From Mycolicibacter sp. MU0102 (GTDB taxonomy: Bacteria; Actinomycetota; Actinomycetes; Mycobacteriales; Mycobacteriaceae), in the NCBI RefSeq assembly GCF_963378105.1, contig NZ_OY726398.1, positions 930,001 to 994,000 on the forward strand: a DNA stretch of 64,000 nt, read 5' to 3'. Shown here in pieces: positions 18,291-24,850 of this stretch. The position numbers were made by a program, and so were the translations under genes. Within the stretch, counting starts at the first letter, position 1. Each line of letters opens with the position of its first letter. The notes under the pieces were generated by a model. It saw only the letters and a list, made by a program, of their open reading frames with translations, had not been told where the DNA came from and searched no databases.

Positions 18291-20600
18291 ATGATTCGCA
18301 TTGGCGTGACAGTGGCGATCGCGACGCTGCTGGAGCTGGCCATATTGCCCCTGGCAGCGGCACCGGCGGCGCGCGCCGATGTCGTCGACGAGGTGCTCGA
18401 CCAGCTGCTGGCGCCGTTCGTCGACGCGGCAACCAACGGTCTTGATGGGGCGGCGTTGACGACGCCGGCGGCCTGGGACACCTTTTTCGACTCCGCCCAT
18501 TGGGAGGCGGTCTTCGCGGACCTGGGATGGCCGGGTAGCGGCGACGCATCCACATTTGATGCGACGGCGTGGTTCGACGAGAACCTCTACACCCCACTGC
18601 ACGACGGCATCGAGAACTGGATTCACAGTGCGACGCCCACCCCGCTGCTTGACGGGCTGAACCAGCTCAGCGAGGCGGTCGGTCTCGGGCCCATGGTGGC
18701 CGATGGAGCCGACGGCACGGCGCAGCACGTCGACGGCTATGCGGGCGGCTGGCTGTTCGGTGACGGCGGGGCCGGCTACGACGCCACCGGCGCCCAGGTC
18801 GCCGGCGGCGCGGGAGGTACGGCGGGACTCCTCGGCAATGGAGGTGTCGGCGGTGCCGGTGGAGCGGGCGCAGCCGGAGGCGCCGGTGGCGCGGGCGGGG
18901 TGTTGCTGGGTGTCGGCGGAGCAGGCGGAGCCGGTGGTGATGCATCGGGCGCGACCGGTGGTGTCGGCGGGGTCGGCGGCCACGCGGCCGGGGTGCTGTT
19001 CGGAATCGGCGGCGCGGGCGGGCACGGTGGCAGCGGGGCTGATGGGTCCCACGGCGGTGACGGTGGCGACGGTATCGGACTGCTGGGCAGCGGCGGTCAC
19101 GGCGGTGACGGCGGCGACAGCGGAGTGGGCGGCCCTGCTACGGGCTTGCCGGCGCTGGGCGGTGCGGGCGGCAACGGCAGTGCGCTGGGCACGCACGGCG
19201 CGGTCGGCCACTTCGGAGCCGATCCCACCCGCGCCCCGGTGGGTCCGGCAGCTTTGGCCAGCACAGGCGGCTGGATCACCAACGCTGACGGGCAGGTCGT
19301 CATCCTGCACGGCCTCAACGAGGTGTACAAGCTTGCGCCCTATGAACCTTCGGCGATCGGATTCAGCGACGACGACGCGGCCTTCCTCGCCGACAACGGG
19401 TTCAACGTGGTGCGGCTGGGCGTTATCTGGGCCGGCGTGGAGCCGCAACCCGGCGTCTTCGACGACGCGTACCTCGCGTCGATCGCCCAGACCGTGCAGA
19501 TCCTGCACAACCACGGCATCACCGCCATCCTCGACATGCACCAGGACGACTACGCCGGCAAGTTCGCCGGCGAAGGCGCCCCCGACTGGGCGGCACAAGA
19601 CGGAGGTCTGCCCAACCTCGATTTCGGGTTCCTGCTCAACGGCCTGCTCAATCCCGCGAGCAACCACGCCTGGGATGCGTTCTGGTCCAACTCGCACGCG
19701 CCCGACCAAGTCGGGCTGCAGAACCACTACGCGCTGATGTGGGAGCACGTGGCCGACTACTTCAAAGGCAACCCCGGAGTGGCCGGCTACGGGATCATGA
19801 ACGAACCGGCCGCGGGCTCCCAGACCCTGTCAAGCCTGTTCAACTCCCACTTCGGCACCCAAGAGCTGACACCGTTCTACAACCAGGTGGACGCCGCGAT
19901 CCGCGCTGTCGACCCGCACACCCCGGTGTACTTCGAGCCCGAGGTCATCAACGGCATCGCGTTCCCGATCAACCTGGGCACGGTCGACGACCCCAACACC
20001 GTCTTCTCGTTTCACAACTATCTGGGCTACGTCGGACCGCTGACCGACATCGCCGTGAACAACGCCATCGCCTACGCGAACGCCCACGGCATCCCGTCGT
20101 TCATGAGCGAATTCGGCTCCGGCGGCAGCTTCGACACCATCGGTGCCACCATGGGAGCCGCCGACAAGAACTTCATCGGGTGGACCGAGTGGGAGTACAG
20201 CGACCGGGGTGACATCACCACCACCGGCGGTGGCCATGGGTGGCTGGTCCACGACCCCGCGGTGGCGCCGACCGGCGACAACGTGGACGCCGCGAAGTTG
20301 GGCCTGCTGGCCGAGCCGTATCCCCAGCTGGTCTCCGGCACCCCGACCTCCTGGTCCGTCGTCGACGGCGCCCTGCATTTCAGTTTTTCCACCGTGATGG
20401 CGAACGGGTCGGGCAGCTTCGCCGCCGGTTCCATCACCACCATTTCGGTGCCCACGCTCGCCTATCCCGACGGCTATGACGTCGTCGTCAACGGCGGGCA
20501 CGTCGTCTCGGCGGCCAATGCGGCCGTACTGGCCGTCGCATCCGACTCCGGTGCCACCACCGTCTCGGTCGTGGTGAGTCCCGCGGCAGCGACGGGATAA
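18291..20600 (+). CDS. Secreted PGRS-type protein with C-terminal GH5 endoglycoceramidase-like domain, copy C
   Basis: A 769-residue protein starting at ATG 18291. The frame stays open upstream into the divergent LAL gene, but the signal peptide begins here (MIRIGVTVAIATLLELAILP, cleavage near ARA-DVVD). The order is signal peptide, conserved region (DEVLDQLLAPFVDAATNGLD, AAWDTFFDSAHWEAVF), a long PGRS-like Gly array (about 140-300), then GH5 with LDMHQDDY, GEGAPDW, acid/base Glu505 (MNEP), nucleophile Glu607 (MSEFG) and the C-terminal sandwich. It differs from copies A and B: the Gly array is longer and the Cys pair in the catalytic domain is absent (FHNYLGYVG). The product is probably surface-exposed or secreted and acts on a glycoside. 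Confidence 0.85.
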   Translation: MIRIGVTVAIATLLELAILPLAAAPAARADVVDEVLDQLLAPFVDAATNGLDGAALTTPAAWDTFFDSAHWEAVFADLGWPGSGDASTFDATAWFDENLYTPLHDGIENWIHSATPTPLLDGLNQLSEAVGLGPMVADGADGTAQHVDGYAGGWLFGDGGAGYDATGAQVAGGAGGTAGLLGNGGVGGAGGAGAAGGAGGAGGVLLGVGGAGGAGGDASGATGGVGGVGGHAAGVLFGIGGAGGHGGSGADGSHGGDGGDGIGLLGSGGHGGDGGDSGVGGPATGLPALGGAGGNGSALGTHGAVGHFGADPTRAPVGPAALASTGGWITNADGQVVILHGLNEVYKLAPYEPSAIGFSDDDAAFLADNGFNVVRLGVIWAGVEPQPGVFDDAYLASIAQTVQILHNHGITAILDMHQDDYAGKFAGEGAPDWAAQDGGLPNLDFGFLLNGLLNPASNHAWDAFWSNSHAPDQVGLQNHYALMWEHVADYFKGNPGVAGYGIMNEPAAGSQTLSSLFNSHFGTQELTPFYNQVDAAIRAVDPHTPVYFEPEVINGIAFPINLGTVDDPNTVFSFHNYLGYVGPLTDIAVNNAIAYANAHGIPSFMSEFGSGGSFDTIGATMGAADKNFIGWTEWEYSDRGDITTTGGGHGWLVHDPAVAPTGDNVDAAKLGLLAEPYPQLVSGTPTSWSVVDGALHFSFSTVMANGSGSFAAGSITTISVPTLAYPDGYDVVVNGGHVVSAANAAVLAVASDSGATTVSVVVSPAAATG

Positions 20601-20662
20601 CACCGCCACCGCAAGGTGAAAGAGTCGGGCGCGCCGCCAGGGAAACGGGCAGACTCGGGGGC

Positions 20663-21526
20663 ATGCCGGAGCTGCCCGAGGTCGAAGCACTCGCCGATCA
20701 TCTACGTCGGCACGCCGTCGGTTGCACCATCGGCCGGATCGACGTGGCGGCACTGTCGGTGCTCAAGACCTTCGACCCGCCGCCGACAGCGTTGCACGGT
20801 AACGAGGTGACCGGCGCGCACCGCTGGGGCAAGTATCTGGGATTGCAGGCCGGTGAGCAGTTCTTGATCGCGCACCTGTCGCGGGCGGGCTGGCTGCGCT
20901 GGTCGGATCAGCTGGCGGCTGCGCCGCTGCGACCGGGTAAGGGACCGATCGCGCTGCGGGTGCACCTGGGCGTCCCGGGGCAGGCCCCCGGCTTCGATCT
21001 GACCGAAGCCGGCACCCAGAAGCGGCTGGCGGTCTGGTTGGTCGACGACCCGGTAAAGGTGCCGGGCATCGCCACACTGGGGCCGGATGCCCTGGCGATC
21101 GATGCCGACGAGCTGGCTGGACTGCTGGCCGGCAACACCGGTCGCATCAAAACCGTCCTGACCGATCAGAAGGTGATCGCCGGAATCGGCAACGCCTACA
21201 GCGACGAGATCCTGCACACCGCCCGGCTGTCCCCGTTCGCCACCGCCGGCAAACTGTCGACAGCTCAGCTGACCGCGTTGCACGAGGCCATCCACACCGT
21301 GCTGACCGACGCCGTCACCCGCTCGGTCGGTCAACAGGCCGCCACCTTGAAGGGGGAGAAGCGCTCCGGTCTGCGGGTTCACGCCCGAACCGGGCTGCCG
21401 TGCCCGGTGTGCGCCGACACTGTTCGGGAAATATCTTTCGCCGATAAGTCATTTCAGTACTGCCCGACCTGCCAGACCGGCGGCAAGGTACTGGCCGACC
21501 GACGGATGTCGCGACTGCTCAAGTAA
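20663..21526 (+). CDS. Fpg/Nei family DNA glycosylase (Rv0944-like, full length)
   Basis: A 287-residue base-excision repair glycosylase/AP lyase. The N-terminus MPELPEVEALADHL gives catalytic Pro2 and Glu3. The helix-two-turn-helix region has IAGIGNAYSDEILHTARLSP, and the C-terminal zinc finger is CPVCADTVREI then CPTCQTGGKVLADRRMSRLL. All elements needed for oxidised-base removal are present. As I recall, the M. tuberculosis counterpart Rv0944 is only about 158 residues, so this may be the ancestral intact form. The start is fixed because Pro2 must follow Met1. It is followed by the SDR gene 48 bp downstream. Confidence 0.92.
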   Translation: MPELPEVEALADHLRRHAVGCTIGRIDVAALSVLKTFDPPPTALHGNEVTGAHRWGKYLGLQAGEQFLIAHLSRAGWLRWSDQLAAAPLRPGKGPIALRVHLGVPGQAPGFDLTEAGTQKRLAVWLVDDPVKVPGIATLGPDALAIDADELAGLLAGNTGRIKTVLTDQKVIAGIGNAYSDEILHTARLSPFATAGKLSTAQLTALHEAIHTVLTDAVTRSVGQQAATLKGEKRSGLRVHARTGLPCPVCADTVREISFADKSFQYCPTCQTGGKVLADRRMSRLLK

Positions 21527-21574
21527 TTCCTCGGCGCGATTTCGGCAGGCTGCGACCGCCATTAAGCTGCCCTG

Positions 21575-22324
21575 GTGACCCGTCAGAGAATCCTCATCAC
21601 CGGTGCCAGTTCAGGGCTGGGTGCCGGCATGGCTCGTGTTTTCGCTGCGCAGGGACGTGACCTGGCCCTGTGTGCCCGCCGGGCGGACCGGCTTGATGAA
21701 CTGAAAGCCGAACTGACAGAAAAGTTTCCGGGAATCAATGTCGCGGTAGCTGCGCTGGATGTCAATGACCACGACGAAATACCCAAGGTGTTCAACCACT
21801 TCGTCGCAGAGCTGGGTGGAATTGACCGGGTCATCGTCAATGCCGGCATCGGCAAGGGCGCCCCGCTCGGATCCGGCAAGCTGTGGGCCAACAAAGCCAC
21901 CGTTGAAACGAACTTGGTGGCCGCGCTGGTGCAGATCGAGACCGCGCTGGAGATATTCAAATCTGCCGGCAGCGGCCACCTGGTGCTGATCTCATCGGTG
22001 TTGGGGAACAAGGGCGTTCCGGGCGTGAAGGCGGCGTACGCCGCCAGCAAGGCCGGGGTGTCGTCGCTGGGAGAGTCGCTGCGTGCGGAGTACTCGCGCG
22101 GACCGATCAAGGTGACTGTGTTGGAACCGGGCTACATCGAATCGGAGATGACCGCGAAATCGGCGTCCACCATGTTGATGGTGGACAACGAATCCGGGGT
22201 CAAGGCCATGGTGCGTGCCATCGAACGCGAAACCGGCCGCGCCGTCGTCCCGTCCTGGCCGTGGGCCCCGCTGGTATGGCTGCTGCGCCGATTGCCGCCG
22301 CAGTACACCAAACGCTTCGCGTGA
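21575..22324 (+). CDS. Short-chain dehydrogenase/reductase (Rv0945-like)
   Basis: A 249-residue classical SDR with a Rossmann fold. Cofactor motif TGASSGLG is at 9-16, NAG is at 89-91, Ser140/Ser141 lie in VLISS, and the catalytic pair is Tyr155 and Lys159 in YAASK. ALCARRADRL suggests an NADP(H) preference because of the basic residues after beta-2. The GTG start gives a protein beginning directly with the first beta strand. It converges on cysW with 16 bp between stops. The substrate is unknown. Confidence 0.9.
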   Translation: MTRQRILITGASSGLGAGMARVFAAQGRDLALCARRADRLDELKAELTEKFPGINVAVAALDVNDHDEIPKVFNHFVAELGGIDRVIVNAGIGKGAPLGSGKLWANKATVETNLVAALVQIETALEIFKSAGSGHLVLISSVLGNKGVPGVKAAYAASKAGVSSLGESLRAEYSRGPIKVTVLEPGYIESEMTAKSASTMLMVDNESGVKAMVRAIERETGRAVVPSWPWAPLVWLLRRLPPQYTKRFA

Positions 22325-22340
22325 TCGGCTTCTGCTGGGG

Positions 22341-23171
22341 TCAGCGGGTCATCCACTCCAGGGCTTTGGCTCGCCGGCGGTAGATCAGCAGCACCGCCTT
22401 GGCGATCAAGAACGCCACGGCCACCCCCATCAGAAGCGTGGACACGGCGTAGGCGCCGTACTCGGCCCCGCGGTGGTAGCGGTCGTTGACCAACAAGGTC
22501 AGGGTCTGCGAGTGTCCCGGCAGGTTCGATGACACCATGATGACCGCGCCGAACTCGCCGAGTGTGCGCGCCGTGGTCAAGACCACGCCGTAGGTCAGTC
22601 CCCACCGGATCGATGGCAGCGTGGCCCGCCAAAGCGTCTGCCACGCATTGGAGCCCAGCGTTGCTGCGGCCTGCTCCTGTTCGATTCCGATCTCCACGAG
22701 CACCGGCTGGACCTCGCGCACAACGAACGGCAGCGTGACGAAGATGCTGGCCAGCACCATCCCGGGCAGCCCGAAGATGATCTTGAATCCCAGATTGTTC
22801 TCGACGAAGCCCAGCGCCCCCGAAGACCCCCACAGTGCGATCAGGGCGACCCCGACGATGATCGGCGAGACCGCAAACGGCAGATCCAGGATCGCCTGAA
22901 GGATTGATCGACCACGGAATTTGTTGCGTACCAGAAGGATCGACGTCGAAACGCCGAACAAGGCGTTCAGCGGCACTACGATGACCACCAGTAGCAGTGA
23001 CAGTTTCAGCGCCGACACGGCCGCAGGGGTGCTGATCCAGGCCCAAAAGTGGGCCAACCCGTGCTCAAACGTTCGGTACAGAATCACCGACACCGGGGCG
23101 ATCAGCATGACACCGATATAGGTCAACACGGTGAAGCGCAGAAGGTGACGCTTCTCCATCCGCGCCGTCAC
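22341..23171 (-). CDS. cysW: Sulfate/thiosulfate ABC transporter permease CysW
   Basis: A 276-residue inner-membrane permease with six predicted helices. The EAA loop reads EQEQAAATLGSNAWQTLWRA, followed by LPSIRWGLTYGV. The run TLGEFGAVIMVSSNLPGHSQ is the CysW family signature. The GTG start at 23171 overlaps the cysT stop as GTGA, so it is translationally coupled. In most mycobacteria cysA, the ATPase, follows cysW; here the next gene is the convergent SDR, so the ATPase must be supplied from elsewhere. Confidence 0.93.
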   Translation of the reverse strand: MTARMEKRHLLRFTVLTYIGVMLIAPVSVILYRTFEHGLAHFWAWISTPAAVSALKLSLLLVVIVVPLNALFGVSTSILLVRNKFRGRSILQAILDLPFAVSPIIVGVALIALWGSSGALGFVENNLGFKIIFGLPGMVLASIFVTLPFVVREVQPVLVEIGIEQEQAAATLGSNAWQTLWRATLPSIRWGLTYGVVLTTARTLGEFGAVIMVSSNLPGHSQTLTLLVNDRYHRGAEYGAYAVSTLLMGVAVAFLIAKAVLLIYRRRAKALEWMTR

Positions 23172-24049
23172 TCGGCCTCCTCCTCGCGCTTGGCCGCACG
23201 CCCACCCACGGTCCGCAGCAGCACCAGTACCGCGAATGAGATCGCCAACAACACGATCGAAATTGCTGCCGCGCTCGTGTGGTCGTCGTTCTCGACCAGC
23301 GAGCGAATCCACTGCGACGACACCTCGGTCTTGCCCGGCACGGCACCGCCAATCGTCACGACCGAGCCGAATTCGGCTACGCACCGCGAAAACGCAAGTC
23401 CGGCACCGGTCAACAACGCCGGCTGCAGCGACGGCAACACCACCGTCTTGAAGGTGACCAGGCGCGTCGCGCCGAGGGCCGCAGCCGCTTCCTCGACGTC
23501 GCGGTCGATCTCCATCAACACCGGCTGGACGGCACGGACCACCAATGGCAACGTGACGAAGGCCAGTGCCATCGCGACCCCGGGCGGGGTGTGCTGCAGG
23601 TGAATGCCGATCGGACTGGAGTTGCCGTAGAGGGCGAGCATCACCAAGCTGGTGACGATTGTCGGCAGCGCGAACGGCAGATCGATCAGCGCATCGATCA
23701 CGCCCTTTCCGATGAAATCGTCGCGCACCAATACCCAGGCGGTCGCCAAGCCGAACACCACGTCGAGCACGGTGACCAGGACCGAGATCGTCAATGTCAC
23801 GCGGAACGATTCGACTGCCGCGTGCGAGGTGACGGCCAGCCGGAAGCCGTTCCAGCCCCTCCCGCCGGCCTGCCACGCGATGGCGACCAACGGCAGCAGC
23901 ACGATCACCGACAGCCACAGCGTGGTCACGCCGATGCGCAGCGGCGTGATGACGGACCGGCTCGGGGCGGCGGGCGCAGCGGCGGCGTCCACCACCTCCG
24001 TGCCGGGGTCGACACGCTGCGCCGGGTCGAGGGGAGTCGCGACTGTCAT
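23168..24049 (-). CDS. cysT: Sulfate/thiosulfate ABC transporter permease CysT
   Basis: A 293-residue permease with six predicted helices. The EAA loop is DVEEAAAALGATRLVTFKTV, and the CysT signature AFSRCVAEFGSVVTIGGAVP is present. ATG 24049 (MTVATPLDPA) was chosen because it overlaps the stop of a 9-codon ORF that has a Shine-Dalgarno sequence, suggesting coupled translation; an upstream in-frame TTG at 24088 is the alternative. No sulfate-binding protein gene (subI/sbp) lies upstream, unlike the usual subI-cysT-cysW-cysA order. Upstream lies a candidate Cys-responsive leader. Confidence 0.92.
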   Translation of the reverse strand: MTVATPLDPAQRVDPGTEVVDAAAAPAAPSRSVITPLRIGVTTLWLSVIVLLPLVAIAWQAGGRGWNGFRLAVTSHAAVESFRVTLTISVLVTVLDVVFGLATAWVLVRDDFIGKGVIDALIDLPFALPTIVTSLVMLALYGNSSPIGIHLQHTPPGVAMALAFVTLPLVVRAVQPVLMEIDRDVEEAAAALGATRLVTFKTVVLPSLQPALLTGAGLAFSRCVAEFGSVVTIGGAVPGKTEVSSQWIRSLVENDDHTSAAAISIVLLAISFAVLVLLRTVGGRAAKREEEAE

Positions 24050-24075
24050 CGGCCGGATCCGAAAGAAGAATGCAT
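24046..24075 (-). CDS. Possible 9-residue coupling ORF before cysT
   Basis: ATG 24075 has GGAAGG 5 nt upstream, while cysT itself has only a weak site. The ORF encodes MHSSFGSGR and its TGA overlaps the cysT ATG as ATGA. Ribosomes ending here could start cysT. The function is inferred from arrangement only. Confidence 0.35.
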   Translation of the reverse strand: MHSSFGSGR

Positions 24076-24100
24076 GCTGGCCTTCCAATGCCCGAGATGT

Positions 24101-24130
24101 TCGGCACCGGTCACCGAAAGTGACTACCGA
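24101..24130 (-). promoter_or_regulatory. Hairpin between leader ORF and cysT
   Basis: On the minus strand, GTCAC-TTTCG-GTGAC forms a perfect 5-bp stem, extendable through an internal loop by outer TCGG/CCGA pairing. It sits 23 nt after the leader stop and just before the GGAAGG ribosome binding site, a position where ribosome stalling in the leader could change folding. Role inferred. Confidence 0.4.
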
Positions 24131-24152
24131 GAATTAGCAAGTGGCGGGGGAG

Positions 24153-24254
24153 TCAGCGACAACAGTGCACAAAGCCCGCGAAGCCGCTCCCGAGGGCGCC
24201 TCGGCGGCCGAACGCCCCAGCGGCGCTCTGCCCAACACGGGATGGCATCTGCAT
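24153..24254 (-). CDS. Candidate leaderless Cys-Cys leader peptide of the cysTW operon
   Basis: A 33-residue ORF beginning MQMPSRVGQSAAG and ending FVHCCR-stop, with tandem TGT TGT cysteine codons just before the end. A -10 box TAAGCT (24262-24267) lies 7 nt upstream of the ATG, the geometry of mycobacterial leaderless transcripts. Leaderless short ORFs with polycysteine tracts are known in mycobacteria as cysteine-responsive attenuators upstream of sulfur-assimilation operons. The position upstream of sulfate permease genes fits this class. The tract has only two Cys codons, shorter than I would expect, so this is a strong candidate rather than proof. The sequence is on the minus strand and leads directly toward cysT. 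Confidence 0.55.
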   Translation of the reverse strand: MQMPSRVGQSAAGAFGRRGALGSGFAGFVHCCR

Positions 24255-24261
24255 GGCGCGT

Positions 24262-24267
24262 AGCTTA
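24262..24267 (-). promoter_or_regulatory. -10 box for the cysTW leader transcript
   Basis: On the minus strand, TAAGCT fits TANNNT and lies 7 nt before the leader ATG, so transcription would begin at or next to the ATG (leaderless). No clear -35 is visible, as is usual in mycobacteria. Confidence 0.5.
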
Positions 24268-24403
24268 AAGAAACCTGGACGCCGAAATCTTTGTCGTGCC
24301 GCGATAAGTTTTCCGGCCGGAATGCAACCTGTCGCACTTCAGCAGGGCCGACATCGACGCGCGCGGCAAAAAGTCAGCGTGAGGGAAATGCCGAAGGCTG
24401 TGG

Positions 24404-24850
24404 CTACTTCCAGTCCCAGACCGACATGTCGCCCGCCGGGTAGTTCATGCAGATGTCGGTGGTGCGGGCGGTCACGCCTTTGTTGTTGAAGAACAGCTTG
24501 GCCCAGTTGGGCCAGCGCCACGACATGGTTTCGAAAAAGGCGTTGGTGGCGGTGTCCTCGGAATATTGGCGGCGGCCGGCGTAGTCCATGGCGAAGAACC
24601 AGTGGATGCGGTCTTGGGCGCCTTGCCGGTCGGCGGCGGGTTTGTTGTTGTAGTCGATCATGTAGCGCTCGTAGTAGACCGGCGCGACGTCGCGGGCTGC
24701 GGCCATGATCTGTTCGGCCGAACAGGGGGTGCGGAGGATCCGACTGGGGATCGGGTAGTCGTCGGTAGCGTCGGCGGCAACGACACCGGCGGTGGTCACG
24801 GCGCCGAGCAGGGCTGCGGCGGCGATGCCGAGGTGGACTGCATACTTCAC
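24404..24850 (-). CDS. DUF5078-type exported protein, mmpL-linked
   Basis: A 148-residue protein with an N-terminal signal sequence or anchor (VKYAVHLGIAAAALLGAVTT) and a mature part rich in Trp/Tyr (APVYYERYMIDYNN, HWFFAMDYAGRRQYSED, ETMSWRWPNWAKLFFNN). It has Cys residues in TPCSAEQI and TDICMNYP that could pair outside the membrane. I recall this as the DUF5078 family, restricted to mycobacteria and near relatives. The GTG start at 24850 overlaps the mmpL stop as GTGA and has GGAGG upstream. A periplasmic accessory role for the MmpS/MmpL system is inferred from the operon. Confidence 0.75.
   Translation of the reverse strand: MKYAVHLGIAAAALLGAVTTAGVVAADATDDYPIPSRILRTPCSAEQIMAAARDVAPVYYERYMIDYNNKPAADRQGAQDRIHWFFAMDYAGRRQYSEDTATNAFFETMSWRWPNWAKLFFNNKGVTARTTDICMNYPAGDMSVWDWK

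Noticed and set aside
18700..19230. Tandem GGC-rich array as CRISPR or satellite repeat
   Set aside because: It is in-frame Gly-rich PGRS coding sequence without constant spacers or palindromic repeats.
24073..24268. Plus-strand frame with a CPRC zinc-ribbon-like start (MLAFQCPRCSAPVTESDY)
   Set aside because: It has no ribosome binding site, becomes low-complexity after ~25 codons and is antisense to the cysT leader, whose features are more coherent.
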